Both the position numbers and the translations under genes were made by a program. A model generated the notes under the pieces. That model did not search any database. It was given only the letters and a program-made list of their open reading frames with translations, and was not told the origin of the DNA. Shown here piece after piece: positions 1 through 5,205 of a DNA stretch of 5,205 bases. Numbering within the stretch: the first letter of the stretch is position 1; every line of letters begins with the position of its first letter. The stretch lies in the NCBI GenBank assembly GCA_050249455.1, contig JBFWQM010000315.1:1-5205 (forward strand). Reading direction: 5' to 3'. Origin of the DNA: JBFWQM01 sp050249455. Its GTDB lineage: Bacteria > Pseudomonadota > Alphaproteobacteria > MPNO01 > VGEU01.

Positions 1-1656
1 CTTGTCGGCGGCGATCAGCACCGCGGCGGTGCCGAGCGCCGAGCAGCGCGAGCCGCCGGCGCCGAAGCCGAAGGCGATCTTGTCGGTGTCGCCCTGCACG
101 ACGCGGATCGCCTCCGGCGCGAGGCCCAGCTTGTCGCACAGCACCTGGGCATACATCGTCTGGTGGCCTTGGCCCTGCGAGGTGGTGCCCGACAGGATGG
201 TCGCGTGACCGGACGGGTCGAAGCGGACCTCGGCGTACTCCATGCCCGGCGGCGCGGCGCGTTCGATCGCGTAGGCGATGCCGAGGCCGCGCAGCTTGCC
301 GCGCGCCGCCGCCTCCTGCCGCCGCGCCGCGAAGCCGGCGTAGTCGGCGGCGGCGAGCGCGCGCGACAGCACGGTGGCGAACTCGCCGTTGTCGTAGGTG
401 AAGGTCAGCGCGGTCTTGAACGGCATCTGCGCCGGGGCGATCAGGTTGCGGCGGCGGAACTCGGCCGGGTCCTCGCCGCGTTCGCGCGCCGCGCGGTCGA
501 CCAGCCGCTCGATGACATAGGCCGCCTCCGGCCGCCCAGCGCCGCGATAGGGCGCGGTCGGCTGGGTGTTGGTGAAGGCGCCGATCACCTCGACGTGCGC
601 CGCCGGCATGTCATAGACGCCGGCCAGGGTGCCGAGGTTGTTGGTGGCCGGGCCGCTGCCGAGCGGCGCGAAATAGGCGCCCAGGTTGACCGTGGTGCGC
701 ACGCGCAGCGCCCGGATGCGGCCGTCCTTGTCGAGCGCGAGCTCGGCGGTGGTGTCGTTGTCGCGGCCGTGGTGGTCGCTCAGGTGGCCCTCGCTGCGCT
801 CGCTCAGCCACTTGACCGGGCGGCCGAGGCGGCGCGCCGCCCACATCGCCAGCAGATATTCCGGGTAGACGTTGGCTTTGATGCCGAAGCTGCCGCCGAC
901 GTCCTCCGTCACGATTCGGATCTGCGATTCGGGGATGCGGAACACGCTGTCGGCGAGCAGCTTGCGGGCGACGTAGGGATGCTGGATCGGCGCCGACAGG
1001 AAGAAGCGGTCGGCGCGCGAGTCGTACTGCGCCAGCGCGCCGCGGACCTCCATCGCGTTGGCCAGCACGCGCGAGATGGCGAAATGCTCGCGTACCACCG
1101 TCGTTGCGGCGGCGAAGGCGGCATCGGCCTTGGCGCGGTCGCCGACCTCGTAGACGAAGGCCTCGTTGTTCGGCACCTCGTCCCACAGCCGGGCGCTCGC
1201 CGGGTCGAGCGCGGCGGCGGTCGCGGTGACCGACGGCAGCGGCGAATAGTCCACCGCGATCATCTCGGCGGCGTCCTTGGCCTGCGCCACGGTCTCGGCC
1301 ACCACCAGCGCCACGATGTCGCCGACGAAGCGCACCCGGTCGCCGGCGACCGGCCAGAACGGCGGCACGAACGGGGCCGAGCCGTCGCGGCGCTTCACCG
1401 GCGGCCCGATATGCGGGATCGGCCCCAGGCCGTCGGCCTTCCAGTCGGCGTTGGTCAGGACCGCCAGCACGCCGGGCGCCGCAGCGGCGGCCGTGGTGTC
1501 GATCGATCCGATCCGGGCGTGGGCATGCGGCGAACGCATCATGTACGCCTGGGCCTGGCCCGGCAGGACGTCGTCGTCCACGTAGCGGCCCTTGCCGCGC
1601 AGCAGGCGCAGGTCCTCGACCCGCGGCACCGACCGGCTGATCCCGTACTCGCCCAT
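1..1656 (-). CDS. Molybdopterin-binding large subunit, xanthine dehydrogenase / CoxL family (form II-like), 3' end off window
   Basis: Large catalytic subunit of a molybdenum hydroxylase; such enzymes hydroxylate aldehydes, N-heterocycles or similar compounds and pass electrons to FeS and FAD subunits (not in view). The frame is open from ATG at 1656 to the window edge, giving 552 residues of a family usually near 760-800, so about 200-250 C-terminal residues, including the catalytic Glu region, are missing. The N-terminus (GISRSVPRVEDLRLLRGKGR, then YVDD) is the usual family start. Visible motifs are VGGSFG at 253-258, the active-site loop PYRGAGR at 369-375, GQGHQT at 495-500 and a cofactor-contact segment GAGGSR at 532-537. 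The loop is not the AYRCSFR of true aerobic CO dehydrogenase (form I); it resembles the AYRGAGR loop of form II/CODH-like proteins, so the substrate is unknown and CO oxidation is unlikely. The start at 1656 is preferred because a purine-rich GGGCGGGGA lies just upstream on the minus strand; an in-frame ATG at 1674 would add six residues. It is transcribed divergently from the oxygenase gene. Confidence 0.93.
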   Translation of the reverse strand, partial: MGEYGISRSVPRVEDLRLLRGKGRYVDDDVLPGQAQAYMMRSPHAHARIGSIDTTAAAAAPGVLAVLTNADWKADGLGPIPHIGPPVKRRDGSAPFVPPFWPVAGDRVRFVGDIVALVVAETVAQAKDAAEMIAVDYSPLPSVTATAAALDPASARLWDEVPNNEAFVYEVGDRAKADAAFAAATTVVREHFAISRVLANAMEVRGALAQYDSRADRFFLSAPIQHPYVARKLLADSVFRIPESQIRIVTEDVGGSFGIKANVYPEYLLAMWAARRLGRPVKWLSERSEGHLSDHHGRDNDTTAELALDKDGRIRALRVRTTVNLGAYFAPLGSGPATNNLGTLAGVYDMPAAHVEVIGAFTNTQPTAPYRGAGRPEAAYVIERLVDRAARERGEDPAEFRRRNLIAPAQMPFKTALTFTYDNGEFATVLSRALAAADYAGFAARRQEAAARGKLRGLGIAYAIERAAPPGMEYAEVRFDPSGHATILSGTTSQGQGHQTMYAQVLCDKLGLAPEAIRVVQGDTDKIAFGFGAGGSRCSALGTAAVLIAADK

Positions 1657-1800
1657 GTTCCCCGCCCTTCGCATCCGGAAAGGGCCGATCTTGGGCGGCT
1701 TGCCGGGGCGCCGCAAGGTCGACGCGTTAACGGAATCGCGGCGACCGCTGCGACACACTGGCGGCTCCCTCAGGTGCGGGATGATGCCGCCGCGCCGGCG

Positions 1801-1809
1801 TGCTAGACT
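1801..1809 (+). promoter_or_regulatory. Possible extended -10 element for the oxygenase-acyltransferase pair
   Basis: The 166-bp gap between the divergent genes (1657-1822) must hold promoters in both directions. The only suggestive plus-strand match I see is TGCTAGACT, an extended -10 shape (TG-N-TAGACT, 4 of 6 matches to TATAAT). No good -35 box lies 16-18 bp upstream. Transcription would start near 1816, leaving a leader of only a few bases before ATG 1823, or about 15 bases before ATG 1832. This would fit the absence of a Shine-Dalgarno sequence. It is a weak match and could be chance. Confidence 0.25.
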
Positions 1810-1822
1810 TTACTTGATCGCG

Positions 1823-2782
1823 ATGTCGCCCATGACCGACCTTCCGCAGTCCCTGATCGCCTCCGGCCCGAACGATCTCTCCGGCTTTGGCCGGCGGACA
1901 TTCGTGATGGGCCACAATTTCGCGCCGCTGCCGATGTTCAGCGACGACGGCATCGCCGGACTGCTCGACCGCCATCCGCGCGAAGACCTCTACGTGATGA
2001 CCATGGGCAGCGACCCGGCGCGGCCCGACTGGCGCCACGGCGACCCCGGCGCGCTGAGCGGCGCCGAGCTGCTCGAGGCGGTGCGCCGCGGCCGGCTGTG
2101 GCTCAACGTCAAGCGGGTCGGCATCCATCACGCCGACTACCGCGACCTGATCGCCCGGCTCTATGGCGAGCTCGAGGAGAAGGTGCCGGGCTTCCACCCG
2201 ATCTGGACGGCGGGCACGATGCTGGTGTCCTCCCCCGGGGCGATGGTGTTCTACCACCTCGACGCGCCGTCCAACATGCTGTGGCACATCCGCGGCGAGA
2301 AGCGGGTCTGGGTCTATCCCGGCGAGGACGAACGGTTCGTGCCGGCGGAGAGCCTGTCGCGCATCATGGCGGGCGAGGCGGACGAAGGCCTGGACTACGA
2401 CCCGTCGTTCGACGCCAGCGCGGCGGTCATCGACCTGCATCCGGGCGAGGTGGCGACGTGGCCGCAGAACGCGCCGCACCGCATCGTCAACGGCGACAGC
2501 CTCAATATCTCGCTGTCGACCGAGCATCTCACGCCGCGCATGCGCCGGCGCATCAACGTGTTCCGCGCCAACCGGCTGCTCAACGGCAGCTTCGGCCTGC
2601 CGGCGCGTTCGGTGGCCACGGAAGGCGCGGCGGCGCGGGCGAAGGAAATTCTCTATTACGGCGTCCGGACGGCGCAGAAGCTCGCCGGCAAGCGACAGGT
2701 CGGCTATGTCGAGCCGATGAGCTTCCGGGTCGATCTCACGGCGCCGGACTGCATCGCGGCGTTCTCCGGCCGGGACGGTTGA
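1823..2782 (+). CDS. JmjC/cupin_8-like Fe(II)/2-oxoglutarate-dependent oxygenase
   Basis: A 319-residue protein predicted to hydroxylate (or otherwise oxidise) a protein or small molecule using Fe(II), O2 and 2-oxoglutarate. The double-stranded beta-helix core shows the iron triad H145-x-D147 (in FYHLDAP) and H219 (in NAPHRIVNG). K160 in GEKRVW sits 15 residues after the first His, the same spacing as the 2-oxoglutarate-binding Lys of the asparaginyl hydroxylase FIH (H199/K214). The region after about 235, with many Arg and small residues, is outside the core and I do not recognise it. There is no signal peptide or membrane segment, so it is probably cytoplasmic. The start is uncertain between ATG 1823 and ATG 1832: neither has a clear ribosome-binding site. 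The frame is open farther upstream, but that stretch overlaps the divergent gene and reads as non-coding. Its stop lies 2 bp before the GTG of the acyltransferase gene, so the two are almost surely co-translated. Family assignment is good; substrate is unknown. Confidence 0.85.
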   Translation: MSPMTDLPQSLIASGPNDLSGFGRRTFVMGHNFAPLPMFSDDGIAGLLDRHPREDLYVMTMGSDPARPDWRHGDPGALSGAELLEAVRRGRLWLNVKRVGIHHADYRDLIARLYGELEEKVPGFHPIWTAGTMLVSSPGAMVFYHLDAPSNMLWHIRGEKRVWVYPGEDERFVPAESLSRIMAGEADEGLDYDPSFDASAAVIDLHPGEVATWPQNAPHRIVNGDSLNISLSTEHLTPRMRRRINVFRANRLLNGSFGLPARSVATEGAAARAKEILYYGVRTAQKLAGKRQVGYVEPMSFRVDLTAPDCIAAFSGRDG

Positions 2783-2784
2783 CC

Positions 2785-3945
2785 GTGCCCGACGCTTCGG
2801 CCGGCGTCGCCTCGAAGCTCGCCTTCGAGACGGCGGCGGACGACGCCACGCTCGCGGCAGCGGCCGGCGAATGGCGGGCTCTGGAGCGCCGGGCCGCCGC
2901 CGGCGCGCAGTTTTACCAGTCCTTCGGCTGGGTCGAGGCATGGTGGCGCTGCGTCGGCGCGCCGTCGGGCTGGCGTCTGCGCATCCTGCTGGGCCGCGCC
3001 GACGGGCGCCTGGTGCTGGTCTGGCCGCTCGCCATCGCGCCGGGGCGGATGTGCCGCACGCTCGCCGCGGCGGGCGGCGTGCTGTCGCCCTATTCGGACG
3101 CCATCGTCGAGCCCGACGACCGCACGGCGGCGTGGCTCGATGCGGCGGTCGCCGCGGTCGCCGGCTGGCGCGACTACGACGTGGTGCGGCTCGACGACGT
3201 GCGCGCCGATGCGGTCATCGCGCCGCATCTCGCCGGCTGGCTGGGACCGCCGGTGCGGGGCGACGCCGCGGTGCACGTCGATTGCGCGGCGTTCGCCGGG
3301 TTCGACGCCTTCTTCGCCGCCATGTCGCAGAAGTCGCGCCAGAACCAGCGCCGGTCGCGCAAGGCGCTGGCGCAGCGCGGCGCGATCCGTTCGGAAATCG
3401 ACAACGGCGGCGCGGCGGTGGACGCGATCCTGCGCCAGGCGATCGGCTTCAAGCAGGACTGGCTGAAGGAACGCGGCCTCGCGCACGAGGTGCTGGAGAG
3501 CGACGTGGCGCTCGATTTCCTGATCGCCGCCGCGCGCGCCGGCCAGGCGGACGGGACGACGGTCGTCTCGCGGCTCTTCCTCGACGGCGGCCTGATCGCG
3601 GTCGGCCTCGGCTTCCTGTTCAATGGCCGCTACAACTATTACCTCGGCGCGTTCGACCAGAGCCTGCAGGAGCTCGGGCCGGGCCGTGTCCAGGTGGAGG
3701 AGGCGCTGCGCTGGGCGTTCGCGCACGACGTCGCCGCGTTCGACTTCATGCCGCCCGACACGGCGGCGAAGGCGGTGTGGAGCCGCACCAAGATGCCGGT
3801 CGAAAGCTACATGGCCGGCCGCGGCGTGGCCGGCGCGTTCTGGGGCTCGTTCTATCCGCGCCGGCTGCGGCCGGGCCTCAAGCGGCTCTACAACGCGCTG
3901 CCGCGCGGGCTGCACCGAGCCGCCGGCCGGCTGGTCAGGCGCTGA
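2785..3945 (+). CDS. GNAT family acyltransferase, CelD/BcsL-type (Acetyltransf_6, FemAB-like)
   Basis: A 386-residue protein of the CelD/BcsL group, distant relatives of FemAB aminoacyltransferases; characterised or proposed roles include acylation of polysaccharides, lipids or cell-wall precursors. Features typical of the family are the N-terminal aromatic stretch FYQSFGWVEAWW (about 47-58), the basic helix MSQKSRQNQRRSRKAL (180-195), and the C-terminal GNAT half with VVSRLFLDGGLIAVGLGF (about 260-277), YNYYLGAFD (283-291), LGPG (297-300) and FDFMPPD (319-325) leading to K329 and W332. In many relatives the last block reads FDFG-G-x-x-YK, so the MPPD form is a variant. The tail is rich in Arg and aromatic residues and may touch membranes or nucleic acid; no transmembrane helix is seen. 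GTG 2785 is chosen as start because GGGACGG (2772-2778) lies at a good distance; an in-frame TTG at 2779 overlaps the preceding stop and has no room for a ribosome-binding site. The 2-bp spacing implies translational coupling to the oxygenase. Confidence 0.85.
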   Translation: MPDASAGVASKLAFETAADDATLAAAAGEWRALERRAAAGAQFYQSFGWVEAWWRCVGAPSGWRLRILLGRADGRLVLVWPLAIAPGRMCRTLAAAGGVLSPYSDAIVEPDDRTAAWLDAAVAAVAGWRDYDVVRLDDVRADAVIAPHLAGWLGPPVRGDAAVHVDCAAFAGFDAFFAAMSQKSRQNQRRSRKALAQRGAIRSEIDNGGAAVDAILRQAIGFKQDWLKERGLAHEVLESDVALDFLIAAARAGQADGTTVVSRLFLDGGLIAVGLGFLFNGRYNYYLGAFDQSLQELGPGRVQVEEALRWAFAHDVAAFDFMPPDTAAKAVWSRTKMPVESYMAGRGVAGAFWGSFYPRRLRPGLKRLYNALPRGLHRAAGRLVRR

Positions 3946-4016
3946 GCCGGGCGAAGCCCATGAACACGGTGATGCCGAGATCGCGAGTTGACGCCGGCCG
4001 CGCTTCGTAATCTGCT

Positions 4017-4047
4017 CGGCCCCAGCCAGCGGAGCCAGGGGAGGCCG
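4017..4047 (+). promoter_or_regulatory. Leader hairpin over the Shine-Dalgarno of the MBL-fold hydrolase
   Basis: The hydrolase has the strongest ribosome-binding site in the window, AGGGGAGG at 4037-4044, eight bases before ATG 4053. The arm CGGCCCC (4017-4023) can pair with GGGG-a-GGCCG (4038-4047, A4042 bulged), giving seven base pairs closed over a 16-base loop. This would bury most of the Shine-Dalgarno sequence and could lower or regulate translation. In such GC-rich DNA a stem of this size can arise by chance. Of the rest of the 107-bp gap, TTGACG at 3988-3993 is a good -35 match, but the nearest -10-like string (TAATCT, 4008-4013) is only 14 bp away, so a separate promoter is possible but weakly supported. 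Confidence 0.3.
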
Positions 4048-4052
4048 ACACA

Positions 4053-4919
4053 ATGCAGCCGCTTACAATCGGCGATTGCACGATCACCAGCATCATGGAA
4101 TGGACCGGGCCGTTCGCCGACCCGGCGCGCATGATGCCGCTGTCCACGCCGGAGGCGGTGGCGCGCCACCACGGCTGGATGGCGCCGGTGCACTGGGACG
4201 CCGGGACCGGCCTGCTCATCATGGCTTTCCAGAGCTTCCTGATCCGCACCCCGCGCAAGACGATCCTGGTCGACACCTGCGTCGGCAACCACAAGGAGCG
4301 CCCGGCGCGGCCGAACTGGCACCGCCAGAACTGGCCGTGGCTCGACAACCTGCGCGCTGCCGGCGTGACGCCGGAGGAGATCGACCTCGTGCTGTGCACC
4401 CATCTCCACGTCGACCACGTCGGCTGGAACACGCGGCTGGTCGGCGGCCGCTGGGTGCCCACCTTCCCCAATGCGCGCTACCTGATCGCCAGGACGGAAT
4501 ACGACGACCTGGTCGCCCACCCGCACCCCGCCGGGCCGATCTACGAGGACAGCGTGCTGCCGATCGTGGAGGCCGGCAAGGCCGACCTGGTCGACGCCAA
4601 CCACGAGATCGACGACGGCCTGTGGCTGGAGCACACGCCGGGCCACACGGTCGGCCATGTCTGCATCCACCTGAAGTCCGGTGGCATGCACGCGGTCTTC
4701 ATCGGCGACATGATGCATCATCCGGTGCAGGTGCCGAACCCGCAGTGGTCGACCGCGTTCTGCCGCGATCCGGCGCAGGCGGCGGCGACGCGGGTGTCGT
4801 TCCTGGAGCGCCACATCGACACCCCGTCGTGGATCATCCCCGCCCACTTCGCCGGCGGCACCGCGGGGCGGGTGAAGAGCGGCGGCGACCAATGGCGCTT
4901 CGACTTCCACGCGGCGTGA
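4053..4919 (+). CDS. Metallo-beta-lactamase-fold metallo-hydrolase
   Basis: A 288-residue zinc-type hydrolase with the complete dinuclear metal site of the MBL superfamily: H117-L-H119-V-D121-H122, H198 in PGHTVGH, the bridging D219 in GDMMHH, and H265 in PAHF. The overall layout is that of the lactonase-like branch (AHL lactonase and methyl parathion hydrolase relatives), with an N-terminal segment ending in FQSFLIRTPRKTILVDTCVG (about 60-79). Likely chemistry is hydrolysis of a lactone, ester or similar bond; the substrate cannot be read from the sequence, and calling it a quorum-quenching enzyme would be unsupported. There is no signal peptide, so it is presumably cytoplasmic. The start is firm: ATG 4053 has AGGGGAGG eight bases upstream. 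It lies 107 bp after the acyltransferase on the same strand, so co-transcription is possible but not required. It is convergent with the partial molybdenum-enzyme gene at the right edge. Confidence 0.93.
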   Translation: MQPLTIGDCTITSIMEWTGPFADPARMMPLSTPEAVARHHGWMAPVHWDAGTGLLIMAFQSFLIRTPRKTILVDTCVGNHKERPARPNWHRQNWPWLDNLRAAGVTPEEIDLVLCTHLHVDHVGWNTRLVGGRWVPTFPNARYLIARTEYDDLVAHPHPAGPIYEDSVLPIVEAGKADLVDANHEIDDGLWLEHTPGHTVGHVCIHLKSGGMHAVFIGDMMHHPVQVPNPQWSTAFCRDPAQAAATRVSFLERHIDTPSWIIPAHFAGGTAGRVKSGGDQWRFDFHAA

Positions 4920-4961
4920 CGGAGACAGGCCCGGTCGGCGCAATCGTTCGCACCGACGTTC

Positions 4962-5060
4962 CGTAGGGGCAAGTCTCAGACCCGCCCGCGGCATTGGTGC
5001 GCGCTGAAGCCTCGAACAGAAAAAACAGAAAACAGGGCGGGTTTGAAACCCGCCCCTACG
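4962..5060. repeat. REPIN-like element: inverted pair of GTAG-headed palindromes
   Basis: Two 26-bp units, 4962-4987 and 5035-5060, face each other as an imperfect inverted repeat (22 of 26 positions match) separated by 47 bp, total 99 bp. Each begins, on its own strand, with C-GTAG followed by a palindrome. The right unit has perfect 10-bp arms, GGGCGGGTTT (5035-5044) and AAACCCGCCC (5046-5055), around G5045. The left unit has GGGC-aa-GTCT (4967-4976) and AGAC-cc-GCCC (4978-4987) around C4977. A GTAG tetranucleotide before a hairpin is the hallmark of REP sequences mobilised by RAYT (TnpA-REP, Y1 transposase) proteins, and two REPs in inverse orientation about 100 bp long is the REPIN architecture. 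The spacer ends in an A-rich run. It sits between two convergent genes, a usual REPIN location, and could also act in transcript ends. No RAYT gene is in the window. Assignment is by structure only. Confidence 0.65.
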
Positions 5061-5109
5061 AAGTACCGGCACGCGTCATGCATTGAGGCCCCGGCGCAAT
5101 CCGCTGAGC

Positions 5110-5205
5110 TCACGCCCCCCGGCCCTGCACCTGCGCGGCGGCGATCAGCTCGACCAGGCGGGTCGGGCGGATCGGGGTCTCGCGGACCTTGACGCCCCAC
5201 GGCGA
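5110..5205 (-). CDS. C-terminal fragment of a probable molybdopterin-binding subunit (xanthine dehydrogenase / CoxL family), 5' end off window
   Basis: The minus strand reads 31 codons from the right edge to a TGA at 5110-5112. The peptide begins SPWGVKVRETPIRPTRLVEL and ends in an Ala/Gln/Gly-rich tail. The pattern of a G-[VI]-x-[VIH] strand, then x-x-x-P-[IL]-x-P-x-x-[VL]-x-x-[LI], is how the large subunits of xanthine dehydrogenase/CoxL-type enzymes end, following the variable 'A[IV]VNAVxDAL' helix. Only this short tail is visible, so the family call is moderate. It lies on the same strand as the other molybdenum-enzyme gene, about 3.4 kb from that gene's start, so it would be a second such gene and not the missing part of the first, whose 3' end lies off the left edge. 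It is convergent with the MBL hydrolase; the 190-bp gap between them holds the REPIN-like element and nothing else I can identify. Confidence 0.6.
   Translation of the reverse strand, partial: SPWGVKVRETPIRPTRLVELIAAAQVQGRGA

Noticed and set aside
1684..1712. Possible minus-strand promoter (TTGCGG, 17 bp, CAAGAT) for the left molybdenum-enzyme gene
   Set aside because: Only 3 of 6 matches in each box; not distinguishable from chance in GC-rich DNA.
163..1806. Long plus-strand open frame of 547 codons opposite the left molybdenum-enzyme gene
   Set aside because: Its translation is Arg/Gly/Val-rich with no recognisable domain, and it exactly mirrors the minus-strand gene, which carries clear family motifs. 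Long antisense frames are expected at this G+C content.
1592..1822. 77-codon N-terminal extension of the oxygenase frame
   Set aside because: It overlaps the divergent gene, is Arg/Pro-rich low-complexity sequence, and lies before the start of recognisable homology; ATG 1823 or 1832 is more sensible.
1727..2941. 404-codon minus-strand open frame over the oxygenase gene
   Set aside because: Arg/Ala/His-rich composition without domains; antisense shadow of the oxygenase gene.
3949..3959. Small hairpin GGGC-GAA-GCCC after the acyltransferase stop
   Set aside because: Only four base pairs and no T-run follows, so it is not supported as an intrinsic terminator.
2704..4053. 449-codon minus-strand open frame over the acyltransferase gene
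   Set aside because: Shadow frame; the plus strand has the family motifs and a ribosome-binding site.
5035..5055. Right-hand palindrome as a stand-alone intrinsic terminator
   Set aside because: No T-tract follows on the plus strand. On the minus strand the run after the hairpin (from the A-rich spacer) is broken up as TGTTTTCTGTTTTTT, so termination of the minus-strand gene is conceivable, but the GTAG-headed doublet structure explains the sequence better.
3888..5072. 394-codon minus-strand open frame over the hydrolase gene and the repeat
   Set aside because: Compositionally biased antisense frame running through the repeat; the plus strand encodes a complete MBL site.
4976..5200. 74-codon minus-strand open frame at the right edge
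   Set aside because: It is out of frame with the conserved molybdenum-enzyme tail and runs into the repeat; its sequence (including the 'GFKPAL' stretch from the palindrome) is a by-product of the repeat.

Overview
This is a GC-rich window (roughly 70% G+C, strong G/C preference at third codon positions) whose gene types fit an alphaproteobacterium, perhaps Rhodospirillales-like. That placement is an inference from composition and protein style; no rRNA or marker gene is present. About 94% of the window is coding, with no tRNA, rRNA, CRISPR array or insertion sequence seen.

Layout: (1) Positions 1-1656, minus strand, hold the first 552 codons of a molybdopterin-binding large subunit of the xanthine dehydrogenase / CO dehydrogenase (CoxL-type) family; its C-terminus lies off the left edge. 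(2) Positions 1657-1822 are a divergent promoter region. (3) Positions 1823-2782 and 2785-3945, plus strand, are two genes 2 bp apart: a JmjC/cupin_8-type Fe(II)/2-oxoglutarate oxygenase with an intact HxD...H triad, followed by a CelD/BcsL-type (FemAB-like) GNAT acyltransferase. (4) After a 107-bp gap comes a metallo-beta-lactamase-fold hydrolase (4053-4919) with a full dinuclear metal site and a strong Shine-Dalgarno sequence that may be partly held in a leader hairpin. (5) The convergent gap 4920-5109 carries a 99-bp inverted pair of GTAG-headed palindromes, matching the architecture of a REPIN (REP doublet). (6) Positions 5110-5205, minus strand, are the last 31 codons of what looks like a second molybdenum-hydroxylase large subunit.

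A three-gene plus-strand block therefore sits between two minus-strand genes that both look like molybdenum hydroxylase large subunits. The tightly coupled oxygenase-acyltransferase pair probably acts on one substrate or pathway, but the sequence does not name it. The hydrolase may be transcribed with the pair or from its own promoter. None of this is a proven new system. The items most worth following up are the oxygenase-acyltransferase couple, the REPIN-like element with a compensatory base-pair change, and the non-CODH active-site loop of the large subunit.
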